A DNA stretch of 48,622 nt from Pseudorhodobacter ferrugineus DSM 5888 (GCF_000420745.1 NZ_ATVN01000023.1:1-48622); one strand, 5' to 3'; positions 18,150 to 27,435 are shown, numbered from the stretch's first letter. Made by a program: numbers and translations. The notes: a model not told the origin generated them from the letters alone.

Positions 18150-18948
18150 AACCGATCTCTCGGTGTCCGCCCACAAACTTGCCACGATTATTCTCGACGG
18201 GATTGCTTGGAAGGATGGCTACAACGGCCTTCCGCGTGGCACTGCGGCCTTTACGCTTGCCTCATTGGCAGAGCGCATGGGCATCTCGCGTCAGTACCTG
18301 TCCAATTTACTTGGTGAGCTTGCTGCCTCTGGGCTTCGCTTGGAACGGCGCAAACCGCATGGCAAATATGCGCCGTGGCTGTTCCGGTTTGGCGAGAAAA
18401 CTCGCGAGAGATCACAGGATGTGGTGTCATCAGGCCACGACACATCACTCTTTAAAGAAGACTCTCACAAAACTATATTTGCAGGAAAGATAGATATCGG
18501 GGGAACGCAAAGCGTGTTTCAGACCCGGTGGGCCGGGCTGATCAAGGCGGCTAAAACCGCCCTGCCCTGCTGGAATGTTGATACGCAGGTGATTTGGGAA
18601 CGGTTTATTGCGTTCAATCGGCAACGAGGGAATGCGAGCGTGCCAGCGGGGTATTTGTTGGGGTTTATGCGGCGGTGGCGGCATGCGCCAAAGGCTGCTC
18701 ATGAAGAGGTGAAGGTGCCGGAAACAGCCGTTTCCGTTGATCCGGTGCAGGCTGAACTCACAGAATTGATTAGCGCCGCACCGGTTAGAAATAGGCAGTT
18801 TCACGAGGCGGATTTGTGCCGATTGATCGGCCAAGCTGCTTATCAAGCTCGCGTCCACGAGGTCGTAAAGCAGTTCGGCTGCCCGAGGTTCACTGCAACT
18901 CTTGCTGTGCATGGGCAAGCGGTCTTGGTCGGGGAGATTTTGCGGTGA
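18109..18948 (+). CDS. Winged-helix-like DNA-binding protein
   Basis: The 279-residue product starts MSLTTGALLRRITETDLSVS. Its first 95 residues look like a winged helix with recognition helix SLAERMGISRQYLSNLLGEL, followed by a wing (RRKPHGKYAPWLFRF). The rest is helical and less ordered. This layout is found in plasmid regulators and some replication initiators; the initiator reading cannot be confirmed because no iteron array is visible nearby. Upstream in-frame TTG (18079) is an alternative start. It ends 51 bases from the convergent Fic gene. Confidence 0.6.
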   Translation: MSLTTGALLRRITETDLSVSAHKLATIILDGIAWKDGYNGLPRGTAAFTLASLAERMGISRQYLSNLLGELAASGLRLERRKPHGKYAPWLFRFGEKTRERSQDVVSSGHDTSLFKEDSHKTIFAGKIDIGGTQSVFQTRWAGLIKAAKTALPCWNVDTQVIWERFIAFNRQRGNASVPAGYLLGFMRRWRHAPKAAHEEVKVPETAVSVDPVQAELTELISAAPVRNRQFHEADLCRLIGQAAYQARVHEVVKQFGCPRFTATLAVHGQAVLVGEILR

Positions 18949-18999
18949 AGCTTGATAGAGATCGCATCAAACCTTTTGGATATCTTCCATTGATATCGA

Positions 19000-20148
19000 T
19001 CATCTTTGCATGTCAATGCCGTCTGCGGGGGGCTGCATTAGAGCCCTTCTTGCGCAAAGCCAATAGCGCGTATGCCGCCGTTCACCGGTTCGTCTGAGCG
19101 CGCCCTTCTCGACGAGGTCCTGCAGGTCCCGGGTTGCGGTCGCGCGCGAGGTGCCTGTGATCTTGAGGTAATTCTCGGCGCTGAGCCCGCCTTTGAAGCC
19201 AGCGGGACCTTCACGGAACATCCGTGCGATAGCTTTTTCCTGGCGATCGTTCAACTGATCGCGGTGCCGGTCGTAAAACTGCGCCTTGCTGATGAAAAAC
19301 CCGACACGGTCGAGCGTGACCTGTTGGGCCTTCAGGACGATCTCGGCGAACCAGACGAGCCACTCTGACACGTCCAGCGTCTTTTGATGGAACTCGAGCT
19401 GATCGTAATAGGCCTTGCGTTCTTTCTCGATGGTGAAGGCAAGCGCTATGAGGCTCGGTTGGCCAATGTTCTGCGCCAATGACTTTTCAGCCAGGGCGCG
19501 GCCCAACCGGCCATTGCCATCCTCGAAAGGATGGATGCTCTCAAAGTATAGGTGACTGAGCCCCGCACGTGTCAGGCCTGGGAGCGGTGTTGCGCGGCCG
19601 GGTCCGGTCTTGTTGAACCAGTCAACGTAGCGCTCCATTTCGGGCATGACTTGAACGGAGGGAGGCGCTTCAAAATGGATTGTCGGTCGATCAAGGCGGC
19701 CCGAGACGATTTGCATTGCCTCGGAGTGCTGGCGGTACTCGCCAATGCTCTCCAACCGGCGATCATGGGACAGAAGCATGTGGTGCCAGCGAAACAGGGT
19801 CTCGTGGTCGAGCGGATCCGCAAAACCCGAATAGAGGTCCACCATCATTTCAGCCACGCCCTGCTCACGCGGTTTGGTCGGGTAGCTGTCGGGGTCCAGT
19901 CCCATCTGGCGGCGTAAAGACGACTGTACGCTCAATCGATCGAGGATTTCGCCCTCAATGGCACTGGTTTGCATCGCTTCGTCGCTCAGAAGTTCGATGC
20001 GCAGTTGCTCGCGATCAGGTTGGCTGACATGATGCACGGCACCGACGATCTCGCCGGAGGACAGCAGAAATTTCTGCTCGAACGTCTCCAGAGTGGAGGC
20101 GTCATACCGGAAATCCGGCCAATCAGGTAATGTCCAGTTCCAGGGCAT
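19000..20148 (-). CDS. Fic-family AMP-transferase with built-in inhibitory helix
   Basis: Fic proteins transfer AMP from ATP to hydroxyl side chains of target proteins. The 382-residue product opens with a DUF4172-like segment (MPWNWTLPDWPDFRYD), then an inhibitory helix with TSAIEGE at 61-67 matching [S/T]xxxE[G/N], the Fic core HPFEDGNGRLGR with His206, and a C-terminal winged helix. All catalytic residues are present, so it should be active once the inhibitory Glu is displaced. No antitoxin gene is adjacent, as expected for this self-inhibited class. The target is unknown; stress-response or addiction roles are possible. Confidence 0.9.
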   Translation of the reverse strand: MPWNWTLPDWPDFRYDASTLETFEQKFLLSSGEIVGAVHHVSQPDREQLRIELLSDEAMQTSAIEGEILDRLSVQSSLRRQMGLDPDSYPTKPREQGVAEMMVDLYSGFADPLDHETLFRWHHMLLSHDRRLESIGEYRQHSEAMQIVSGRLDRPTIHFEAPPSVQVMPEMERYVDWFNKTGPGRATPLPGLTRAGLSHLYFESIHPFEDGNGRLGRALAEKSLAQNIGQPSLIALAFTIEKERKAYYDQLEFHQKTLDVSEWLVWFAEIVLKAQQVTLDRVGFFISKAQFYDRHRDQLNDRQEKAIARMFREGPAGFKGGLSAENYLKITGTSRATATRDLQDLVEKGALRRTGERRHTRYWLCARRALMQPPADGIDMQR

Positions 20149-20429
20149 GAGTTATAAGCATCCTTTCTATAACTCACATATAGACCATTTTTGATGCATA
20201 GAAGTCAATGCTATCGCTCAGTTGCGGCGTGTGGCGCGCTCCCTGCCAAGGTCGAAACCGGCTTCGGCGTTAGACGTTCTCAAGTGACAGCAGTTTGCTG
20301 CGCTCGCTGCGTAATTGTCGAAAAACTGGACGCTCTCAAGCTACCCCGAGGTTTACGACGTAACCTTCTGCAGCGCCAATATCGAGCGACGCCAGCTTTG
20401 CTGGTAAGCCGCAAATAGTTCTCTTGGTG
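20149..20429. other. Non-coding stretch upstream of the Fic gene
   Basis: Apart from the AT-rich region just ahead of the Fic start (20155-20190), which probably contains its promoter, I see no credible gene here. The open frames are short and show no family character. The stretch leads into IS debris. Confidence 0.5.
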
Positions 20430-20611
20430 CGGGCCACACCCAGATCACTGACTATGTTTCCATGGAGCGTACGCGACAGAACATCAACTCGCCTAAGCTC
20501 GCGCTCGCTCATCATGACCCATCCCATGTGTATCCTCCAACGCGCCGAGATGGCGACACAGGGAGGGTGACACTTTAACTTTGCTCACAGGGGACATTCT
20601 AACTTTGCGGC
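20430..20611 (-). mobile_element. Remnant of an ISNCY-like insertion sequence
   Basis: On the minus strand a frame beginning MGWVMMSERELRRVDVLSRT resembles the N-terminus of ISNCY/IS1202-type transposases, then loses similarity after about 25 residues. Ahead of it lie terminal-repeat-like words, AACTTTGCTCACAGGGGAC followed by a second AACTTTGC. Only the 5' end of the element survives. It abuts the virB4 remnant, marking this as a recombination scar. Confidence 0.5.
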
Positions 20612-20625
20612 GACAAAGCCCAACC

Positions 20626-20817
20626 CTATAATCAAGGTTATGTAATATATTGATTTTATTTGATAATCGTTCCTTCCATAAATTTGGCCGTGAAGCATAA
20701 TCGGCCCCGAAGGCATTCAGCCCGGCCTGACCGCCGCCAAGGGTCGCCAAAAGTGACCGCAAGGCTTTGAGATTGACGTTGAAAACTGTGGAACTGCGCG
20801 GGTTACGCGACAGCACC
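20626..20817 (-). pseudogene. Fragment of a second virB4 (3' end) with flanking bases
   Basis: This 192-bp stretch aligns without gaps to 12743-12934, the last ~50 codons of virB4 plus the space before the virB7-like gene, at an offset of 7883. Hand alignment gives roughly 80-85% identity. The encoded tail LNAFGADYASR is kept, but the stop codon is changed (TGA to CGA). The divergence means it comes from another VirB-type system rather than a recent duplication. Homology ends at the cusA stop codon. Confidence 0.85.
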
Positions 20818-23800
20818 TACCGGGCAGTCTGCTCAAACGGAAAATCTGATGCCGCGCTCGTTCTTTTCAGACCCCAGCCTTTGATGATGCCATAGACGGC
20901 GGGAATGACGATCAGAGTAAGCAAGGTTGACGATACCATTCCGCCGATCATCGGCACGGCGATGCGTTGCATGATTTCCGATCCTGTGCCATGCGCCCAG
21001 AGGATCGGCATCAGGCCCGCCATTATCGCGACCACAGTCATCATTTTGGGCCGTACACGGTCCACCGCACCGACCATGATTGCCGCGTAGAGCTCGTCGC
21101 GGGTCAAATCGCGGCCTTTGCACCGTTCGCGTGCCTCGGTCAGTGCCTGATCGAGGTATATCAACATAATCACCCCGGTCTCTGCCGCCACGCCAGCCAG
21201 CGCGATAAAGCCTACTGCCACCGCAACCGACATATTGAAGCCCATGAACCACATCAGCCAGATGCCTCCGACCAGTGCAAAGGGCAATGACAGCATGACG
21301 ATCAGGGTTTCCGTCAGGCGGCGGAAGTTGAGGAAGAGGAGCAAAAAGATCAGCGCCAGCGTCAGCGGCACCACAATGGCAAGCCGTTCTTTGGCGCGTT
21401 CGAGGTATTCGAACTGCCCGCTCCAGCCCAGCGAATAGCCTTGCGGCAAGGTTACAGATGCGGCCACAGCCGCCTGCGCTTCTTCAACAAAGCCGCCCAA
21501 ATCACGGCCCGCAATATCAACGAAGATATAGACCGCCAACTGTCCGTTTTCGGTGCGGATCGAGGTGGCCCCACGTGTGCGCTCGATTTTTGCCACATCG
21601 CCCAAGGGTATGGTGCCGCCGCCAGGCAGCGCCACTTGAACCTCGCGCCCGATCGCTTCCGGGTCTGACCGCAGGGCCGCCGGATAGCGGACGGCGACAT
21701 CATACCGCTCGCGCCCCTCGACCGTTTGGGTGATCGCTTGGGCCCCGAGTGCCATGCCGATCACGTCTTGTACATCCTGCACAGACAAGCCGTATCGACC
21801 AAGAGCGGCGCGGTCAGGGGTGATATCAAGATAGTAACCGCCGATCACCCGTTCGGCATAGGCGCTGGTTGTGCCGGGAACCGTGCGCAACACAGCCTCG
21901 ACCTCACGCGCGACCTTTTCCATCTCGGTCAGGCTGGTGCCATAGACCTTGATGCCCACAGGGGTGCGGATACCGGTGGACAGCATGTCGATGCGCGCGC
22001 GGATTGGCATGGTCCACGCATTCGACACGCCGGGAAATTGCAGTGCCGCGTCCATTTCTTGCCGCAGGCTTTCGGTGGTGACACCGGGGCGCCATTCGGC
22101 CTCGGGGCGCAGTTGAATGATAGTTTCGAACATTTCTGTCGGTGCGGGGTCGGTGGCAGTCAAAGCGCGGCCTGCCTTGCCGAAGACCGTTAGCACCTCA
22201 GGGAAGGTCTTGATGATGCGGTCTTGCGTCTGCATCAGTTCGGCCGCTTTTGTGACCGATAGCCCCGGCAAAGTGGTCGGCATATACATCAGAGTGCCCT
22301 CGTTTAGCACCGGCATGAATTCGGACCCTAGCTGGCGCGCAGGCCAGATGGTGGCGACAAGTGCCGCGAGGGCCACGATAATCGTTAGGCTTTTAGCCTT
22401 CAGAACGGCTTGAATCACTGGACGGTAAATCGCGATCAAGGCCCGGTTTACAGGGTTTTTGTGTTCCGGGATGATCCGGCCCCGCACGAACACCACCATC
22501 AACGCTGGCACCAGCGTTACCGACAGGAACGCCGCTGCAGCCATAGCAAACGTCTTGGTATAGGCAAGCGGGCCGAACATGCGGCCTTCTTGCCCTTCCA
22601 GCGAAAAGATTGGCAAGAACGACACGGTGATGATCAAAAGGCTGAAGAAAAGCGCAGGACCGACTTCGGTAGCCGCCTCGATCAACACCTCGGTGCGGGG
22701 CTTGTCAGGGGCGGCGCGTTCCAAGTGTTTATGCGCGTTTTCGATCATCACGATGGCCGCATCGATCATCGCACCGATGGCAATGGCGATGCCGCCAAGG
22801 CTCATTATGTTCGCGCCAATCCCAAGGAATTTCATCGCAGTGAAGGCCATCAGCAACCCAACCGGCAGCATGATGATCGCCACCAAGGCAGAGCGAAAAT
22901 GAAGCAAAAACACGATGGTCACGAACGCGACGACTAGGCTCTCTTCCAGTAGCGTCGTCTTTAGCGTCTCGATGGCTGACAGGATCAAATTTGAACGGTC
23001 ATAGACCGGTACGATCTCTACCCCTTCGGGCAGGCTTTGGGCGACCACGTCCAACTCGGCCTTGGCGTTCTCGATCACATCCAGCGCATTGGCCCCGACC
23101 CGTTGCAACACGATGCCACTTGCCACCTCGCCCTCGCCGTTCAACTCGGCGATGCCGCGGCGTTCATTCGGAACGATTTCGATTCGCGCCACGTCTTTTA
23201 GGCTGATAGGCACGCCGCCGATGCTGCGCAGCGTGATGTTGCCAATATCTTCGATTCCCGAAAGATAACCGCGGCCGCGCACCATGAATTCGAATTCGGC
23301 CAGCTCTACCGTGCGCCCGCCGGTATCCATATTGCTTTCAGAAATAGCCGTGCCGATGTCGGACAACGTAATCCCTTGCGCCCGCATCCGTACGGGATCG
23401 ACTGTCACCGAGTATTGCTTGACGAAACCACCAACGCTCGCAACCTCGGAAACGCCTTCGGCCCGACTTACGCCAAAGCGCACGACCCAATCTTGCAAGG
23501 ATCGCAATTCTGCAAGCGACAAGTTTTCGCCTGTGATTGCATATTGGTAGACCCAGCCCACACCCGTCGCATCGGGGCCAAGAGCGGGCGTCACCCCGTC
23601 AGGCAGGCGGGCCGCAGCGGCGTTGAGGTATTCCAAAACGCGGGATCGCGCCCAATAGGGGTCAACACCGTCCTCGAAAATGATGTAAACGAACGAGATA
23701 CCAAAGAATGAAAACCCCCGCACCACGCGTGATCGTGGCACCGTCAGCATGGCCGAGGTCAGCGGATAGGTCACCTGATCTTCGACCACTTGCGGGGCCT

Positions 23801-23966
23801 GACCCGGATAGTTGGTCAGCACGATCACCTGCACATCCGACAGATCGGGGATGGCGTCGATTGGCAACGTGCGCAGCGACCAAACCCCGGCCGCGACAAT
23901 CAAGGCGGTGGCAAAGAACACGAGCACCAGATTGCGGGCCGACCATGTGATGATACGCGCGATCAT
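20817..23966 (-). CDS. cusA: CusA/SilA-type Cu(I)/Ag(I) RND efflux pump
   Basis: CusA is the proton-driven inner-membrane pump of a tripartite system that moves Cu(I) and Ag(I) out through CusB and an outer-membrane channel. The 1049-residue product has the twelve-helix RND layout and the proton-relay helix with AIGAMIDAAIVMIENAHK. The three methionine sites known from E. coli CusA are recognisable: LMYMPTTLPG, DPAPTEMFETI and RIDMLSTGIRTP. This supports monovalent copper/silver over Zn/Co/Cd. It overlaps cusB by four bases. No CusC or CusF gene is adjacent. The stop codon coincides with the edge of the virB4 remnant. Confidence 0.93.
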   Translation of the reverse strand: MIARIITWSARNLVLVFFATALIVAAGVWSLRTLPIDAIPDLSDVQVIVLTNYPGQAPQVVEDQVTYPLTSAMLTVPRSRVVRGFSFFGISFVYIIFEDGVDPYWARSRVLEYLNAAAARLPDGVTPALGPDATGVGWVYQYAITGENLSLAELRSLQDWVVRFGVSRAEGVSEVASVGGFVKQYSVTVDPVRMRAQGITLSDIGTAISESNMDTGGRTVELAEFEFMVRGRGYLSGIEDIGNITLRSIGGVPISLKDVARIEIVPNERRGIAELNGEGEVASGIVLQRVGANALDVIENAKAELDVVAQSLPEGVEIVPVYDRSNLILSAIETLKTTLLEESLVVAFVTIVFLLHFRSALVAIIMLPVGLLMAFTAMKFLGIGANIMSLGGIAIAIGAMIDAAIVMIENAHKHLERAAPDKPRTEVLIEAATEVGPALFFSLLIITVSFLPIFSLEGQEGRMFGPLAYTKTFAMAAAAFLSVTLVPALMVVFVRGRIIPEHKNPVNRALIAIYRPVIQAVLKAKSLTIIVALAALVATIWPARQLGSEFMPVLNEGTLMYMPTTLPGLSVTKAAELMQTQDRIIKTFPEVLTVFGKAGRALTATDPAPTEMFETIIQLRPEAEWRPGVTTESLRQEMDAALQFPGVSNAWTMPIRARIDMLSTGIRTPVGIKVYGTSLTEMEKVAREVEAVLRTVPGTTSAYAERVIGGYYLDITPDRAALGRYGLSVQDVQDVIGMALGAQAITQTVEGRERYDVAVRYPAALRSDPEAIGREVQVALPGGGTIPLGDVAKIERTRGATSIRTENGQLAVYIFVDIAGRDLGGFVEEAQAAVAASVTLPQGYSLGWSGQFEYLERAKERLAIVVPLTLALIFLLLFLNFRRLTETLIVMLSLPFALVGGIWLMWFMGFNMSVAVAVGFIALAGVAAETGVIMLIYLDQALTEARERCKGRDLTRDELYAAIMVGAVDRVRPKMMTVVAIMAGLMPILWAHGTGSEIMQRIAVPMIGGMVSSTLLTLIVIPAVYGIIKGWGLKRTSAASDFPFEQTAR

Positions 23967-25399
23967 TTGACTGCTTCCGGTGTTGCCAGCGTCGCGAGTG
24001 CGGCGTTCAGGTTGCTTTCCGCGTCGATCAGGAATGTCGCCGTTGTGACGATGCGGTCACCTTCATTGATGCCTTCGCGGATTTCTACCATTCCGGCACC
24101 TTGCCGTCCCAAGACCACATCTTGCGGTGCAAACTTGCCCTCGCCCAGATCGCGGATAACGACTTGGCGGTCGCCGGTATCAATGACCGCTGATTGTGGG
24201 ACTTGTACCACCGGCCCATCGTCGCCCGTAGCAAGCGTGACATCGGCAAACATGTTGACCAGCAAGCGCCCGTCAGGGTTGGCAAGGTCAATGCGAACAC
24301 GGGCTGTGCGTGTCTGCATGTCCACCTGCGGATAGATCTCGTCTATGACCCCGGAAAAGGTTTCGCCGGGCAGACCAGTGAAAGCGATTGTCGCCATGTT
24401 TCCGCGCCGAAGCCCTTTCAAGGCGCTTTCCGGTACATCGGCCATGACCCACATCACCGACGTGTCAGCGATGCGGAACAACGCCTCGCCCGCGGATGAC
24501 ATCATGCCCTCGACCGCCATCCGGTCCAGCACGACACCAGAACGCGGTGCCAACAGCGCGATGTTCACCGGCGCGCGCCTGTCAGTTGCAATTTGGTCGA
24601 TAACCGCCGCAGGAACACCCAGATTTGCCAATCTTTGGCGGCTACCTTCGGCGCGCCCACCGTCATTGCGCAGATCCGAGACATAGAGCGCCGCTGCAGC
24701 AGCTATTTCGGGTGAATACAGCATCGCCAACGGCGCGCCAGCCACGACCATTGATCCGGTCGTCACATCCTCGACCGTCTCAATAAACGCATCAGCGCGC
24801 AATGAGATGACACTGACCCGACGATCGTCCAACACCACTATTCCCGGCGCGCGGATCGTCATAGCCATCGGCTCCAACACCGCGAGTGCTGTGCGCACGC
24901 CGGTCCGTTGCAACTTACCCGGCGATACGGTCACTGAACCCGCATCACTTGCCTCGTCAGCAAAGACGGGAAGATAATCCATTCCCATCGAATCGAGCTT
25001 TGGCACCGGAGAGGTATCTGGCAGGCCCATTGGGTGACGATAATAAAGTATCTTGCGCGGCGCGCCGTCGGCCGCGGCAAGAGGAGCTGCGGCCGGATCG
25101 AATGACACATCTTCGCTTGCCAGCACGGGCAAGAACGCGCGACCATCGACGGCGTTTTTCGGCACGGCCGACCACTCGGCCAAGCCGTCGGGATGGCGGT
25201 AATAGATGATGGGGCCAGCCGCTTCTTTGGCCGTGGCTGGCATCGCTTCCGCGTCCAGTCCGGTCCATATCACAAACTGCACCTGTGCCGCATCCGTTAG
25301 CATCGCAGGCGTCCAACCTTTGCCCCCGGCTGCAAGGCCCATCCATCCGGTTATGCCGCCGACGAAACCAAGCATAACCAGCTTTCCAAACACGCTCAT
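23963..25399 (-). CDS. cusB: CusB-type membrane-fusion protein with two heavy-metal-binding domains
   Basis: CusB bridges the pump to the outer-membrane channel. The 478-residue product has an N-terminal membrane anchor, two copies of a short metal-binding domain (about 63-98 and 114-148), and the usual barrel-sandwich/beta-barrel adaptor parts from about 160. The second domain keeps the family pattern YRHPMGLPDTSPVPKLDSMG. The first (YRHPDGLAEWSAVPKNAVDG) has lost its methionines and may not bind metal. The start overlaps the upstream stop as ATGA. Confidence 0.92.
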   Translation of the reverse strand: MSVFGKLVMLGFVGGITGWMGLAAGGKGWTPAMLTDAAQVQFVIWTGLDAEAMPATAKEAAGPIIYYRHPDGLAEWSAVPKNAVDGRAFLPVLASEDVSFDPAAAPLAAADGAPRKILYYRHPMGLPDTSPVPKLDSMGMDYLPVFADEASDAGSVTVSPGKLQRTGVRTALAVLEPMAMTIRAPGIVVLDDRRVSVISLRADAFIETVEDVTTGSMVVAGAPLAMLYSPEIAAAAALYVSDLRNDGGRAEGSRQRLANLGVPAAVIDQIATDRRAPVNIALLAPRSGVVLDRMAVEGMMSSAGEALFRIADTSVMWVMADVPESALKGLRRGNMATIAFTGLPGETFSGVIDEIYPQVDMQTRTARVRIDLANPDGRLLVNMFADVTLATGDDGPVVQVPQSAVIDTGDRQVVIRDLGEGKFAPQDVVLGRQGAGMVEIREGINEGDRIVTTATFLIDAESNLNAALATLATPEAVK

Positions 25400-25794
25400 G
25401 GCAACACCTCGATCACAATCTGCGCCTGCACCGTCTCCGCCTCACCCTGAACCTTTGCTGCGACGGAAAAGCGCCAGTTGCCGTCCATCGTCAGATCGGT
25501 GGAAAAGCGGTAGTGACCGGGTTTTTCGATTGGCAATGCCACTATGGGCGTCGTCATAGTCTCCATGCCGTCCGGTTCCATATCCATCCGCGTCGCAAAA
25601 AGGATGGCCCCGTCGACTGGCGTGTTGGTGCGGGTGTCGATCAGGGCCACATCCAGAATTGCTCCGTTGCCGAACGGATACTTGGTTTGGGCAAGGACAA
25701 GGGAATAATCAGACGCGGCCGCCTGCGCCATCGGCACAGAAAATTGGGCCGCAACCACAAGGGCCGCAAGAAAGCGGGGCAATAAATGGAACAT
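25396..25794 (-). CDS. YtkA/FixH-like periplasmic protein of the Cus operon
   Basis: The ~132-residue product has a signal peptide (LPRFLAALVVAAQFSVPMAQ) and a single beta-sandwich domain with GAILDVALIDTRTNTPVDGA, a Met-rich loop (TRMDMEPDGMETMTTP) and a GHYRFSTDLTMDGNWRFSV block. That pattern fits the YtkA/FixH-like group often encoded beside metal RND pumps. The Met-rich loop could bind Cu(I). It may substitute for the absent CusF chaperone; that is inference. The start at 25794 is chosen for the signal peptide. Confidence 0.75.
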   Translation of the reverse strand: MFHLLPRFLAALVVAAQFSVPMAQAAASDYSLVLAQTKYPFGNGAILDVALIDTRTNTPVDGAILFATRMDMEPDGMETMTTPIVALPIEKPGHYRFSTDLTMDGNWRFSVAAKVQGEAETVQAQIVIEVLP

Positions 25795-25906
25795 GACAGA
25801 CCTGTAAATTTGGACAAAGGGGGTCGCCGACACTTGGAGCGTATCCCCGAAAGGAACCTACCCCAGATCAACGTGCAGCTTTGGGGCGCGCGAAGCACCC
25901 CACCCT

Positions 25907-26224
25907 TCATGCCTTCGGTGGTCTTCTCAGGCCGTTGTCCATGTACTGAAGACTATCCGTTAGCCCAACAGTCAAAAAGACCGCAATCTTCGAAGTTGGA
26001 AAAAACTCCAAGACGGCCAGTTTCTTGCTTTGAACCGATGACACCGCACGGCATTGCATCGTGGACACGCACGCGGCATCACATTCCGGCAAATCTGGGC
26101 AATCACTTGGGCAGCAATCATCCTGCATGGTTATCATGACCGCTGCACTTGCGGTTGAAACATGACTCAGGCTGGTCTGCACCAAAAAAGCGCCGACCAG
26201 CAATCCAACTAGAAAAAGGCGCAT
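25907..26224 (-). CDS. Small Cys-rich secreted protein I
   Basis: The ~105-residue product has a signal peptide (MRLFLVGLLVGAFLVQTSLS), then a cluster of cysteines in DDCCPSDCPDLPECDAACVS and MQC, a second hydrophobic stretch, and an end with PPK. The Cys cluster suggests metal binding or disulfides. A second protein of the same plan, ending in PPK with a Cys cluster in the middle, lies at 38276-38629 in the other copper operon, so both probably belong to one uncharacterised copper-associated family. The gap to the next gene is 112 bases and to the previous gene 130 bases, so it may have its own promoter. Confidence 0.65.
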   Translation of the reverse strand: MRLFLVGLLVGAFLVQTSLSHVSTASAAVMITMQDDCCPSDCPDLPECDAACVSTMQCRAVSSVQSKKLAVLEFFPTSKIAVFLTVGLTDSLQYMDNGLRRPPKA

Positions 26225-26354
26225 CTTTATCCACATCAAATTGATATGAAGTAAATGTAGAACGACGACAATACACAATTCGTTGAGCTTTTGTGCCGAA
26301 TTTCATGATGGTGGCAGCACCCACAAGGCCATTTCAAGAACGCATGGCGTTCGT

Positions 26355-26822
26355 TCACGCAGCCTCATAGCGCGAGAAGACTTCGGTCGTGCCATCGCGC
26401 CGGATCAGAAACACATCGTATGCTTCGCGCTCGTTATCCGGCCCCATTCCCGGTGAGCCGTAGGGCATGCCAGGCACGGCCAAACCTATAGCATCGGGGC
26501 GCTCGACCAGAAGGCGGCGGATATCAGACGGTGGCACATGGCCTTCAAGCATATACTGATCAATCCGACCAGTGTGGCATGAGATCATGTCTTGCGGGAT
26601 GCCGTTGTCCGATTTGTAGCGCATCAGCAATGTTCCAAGGCTGTCCTCGGTGGTGACAGTAAAGCCCTCAGCCTGTAAAACATCGACCCAAGCCGAACAG
26701 CATCCGCAGTTTCGATCTTTGACGACATGGATGGAGGCCTCTGCCGCAAAGGCTGGGCGGGCAATGGCTGTGGCTCCGGCGGTCAGCATCAGGTGGCGGC
26801 GTGTCAGGGTGGTGATGGTCAT
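26355..26822 (-). CDS. DUF411 metal-binding protein I
   Basis: The 155-residue product has a Tat/Sec-like leader (RRHLMLTAGATAIARPAFA) and the DUF411 hallmarks: CGCC near residue 40, SCHT near 84 and GMPYGSPGM near the C-terminus. The family is periplasmic and regularly sits in copper-resistance loci; a copper-binding role is inferred from context. AAGGAG ahead of the ATG at 26822 decides the start. It is the last gene of the tightly packed cadA operon. A second DUF411 gene is at 36253-36708. Confidence 0.88.
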   Translation of the reverse strand: MTITTLTRRHLMLTAGATAIARPAFAAEASIHVVKDRNCGCCSAWVDVLQAEGFTVTTEDSLGTLLMRYKSDNGIPQDMISCHTGRIDQYMLEGHVPPSDIRRLLVERPDAIGLAVPGMPYGSPGMGPDNEREAYDVFLIRRDGTTEVFSRYEAA

Positions 26823-26835
26823 GGTTAGCTCCTTT

Positions 26836-27435
26836 TCATGCAAAAATACGGCGTAGTTTTGGGACAGCGAAACGCCGGTCCTCATGAAAGTCAATAATGC
26901 TGGCAAATTGTCCGTTGGCATAGAACAGGAAAACACCCGCAGTGTGGTTCATCGTATAGTCGCCGTCTCCGGCAAGCACTTTCTCAAAGCTGACGCGAAA
27001 ATCAGTGGCCGCGCGGGCAGTCTCGCGCAAACTGCCAGTAAGGCCTATGATGCGCGGGTCGAAATTGGATATGTAATCTGCCAGCACCTCCGGTGTGTCA
27101 CGCTCGGGGTCGACTGTGATCAGGGCAACCGTCAGCCTATCGGCGTCTGCGCCAAGCGCTTCCAACCAGTCAGCTATATCAAGCAGCGTCGTTGGGCAGA
27201 CGTCGGGGCAGTAACTAAAGCCAAAAAACACCATTGCAGGGCGTCCTCGCCAATCTGCGGGTGTGACCTCCTGCCCGACGTGATTGGTCAGACGCCAGTC
27301 CATTGATGTCAGTGGCAATGGTAATAGCGGGTTAGGAACGGCGCGGTTGCGCGTCCTCCACGCCCCCAGCCCTAGCATGAACGCCGAAGCTCCGGCCACA
27401 CCGGCAAGGGACAGGATTATTTGGCGTCGTCGCAC
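26836..27435 (-). CDS. SCO1/SenC-family copper protein I
   Basis: SCO proteins deliver copper to cytochrome oxidase CuA or act as thiol reductases. The 199-residue product has an N-terminal membrane anchor, the CPDVC motif within FGFSYCPDVCPTTL, and the later His in MNHTAG, the three metal ligands of the family. It overlaps the PCuAC gene upstream. A second SCO gene lies two genes upstream; the two differ widely, so they are not a recent duplication. Confidence 0.92.
   Translation of the reverse strand: MRRRQIILSLAGVAGASAFMLGLGAWRTRNRAVPNPLLPLPLTSMDWRLTNHVGQEVTPADWRGRPAMVFFGFSYCPDVCPTTLLDIADWLEALGADADRLTVALITVDPERDTPEVLADYISNFDPRIIGLTGSLRETARAATDFRVSFEKVLAGDGDYTMNHTAGVFLFYANGQFASIIDFHEDRRFAVPKLRRIFA

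Noticed and set aside
18109-18948. Plasmid replication initiator
   Set aside because: The winged-helix head would allow it, but no iterons, DnaA boxes or partition genes were seen nearby.
20336-20527. A 63-codon frame as a real gene
   Set aside because: Only its first ~25 residues resemble a transposase; the remainder is unrelated, so it is treated as an IS remnant.
22410-22937. A 175-codon His/Arg/Asp-rich plus-strand frame
   Set aside because: It is antisense to cusA and its His-rich look comes from reading the membrane-helix codons in reverse.
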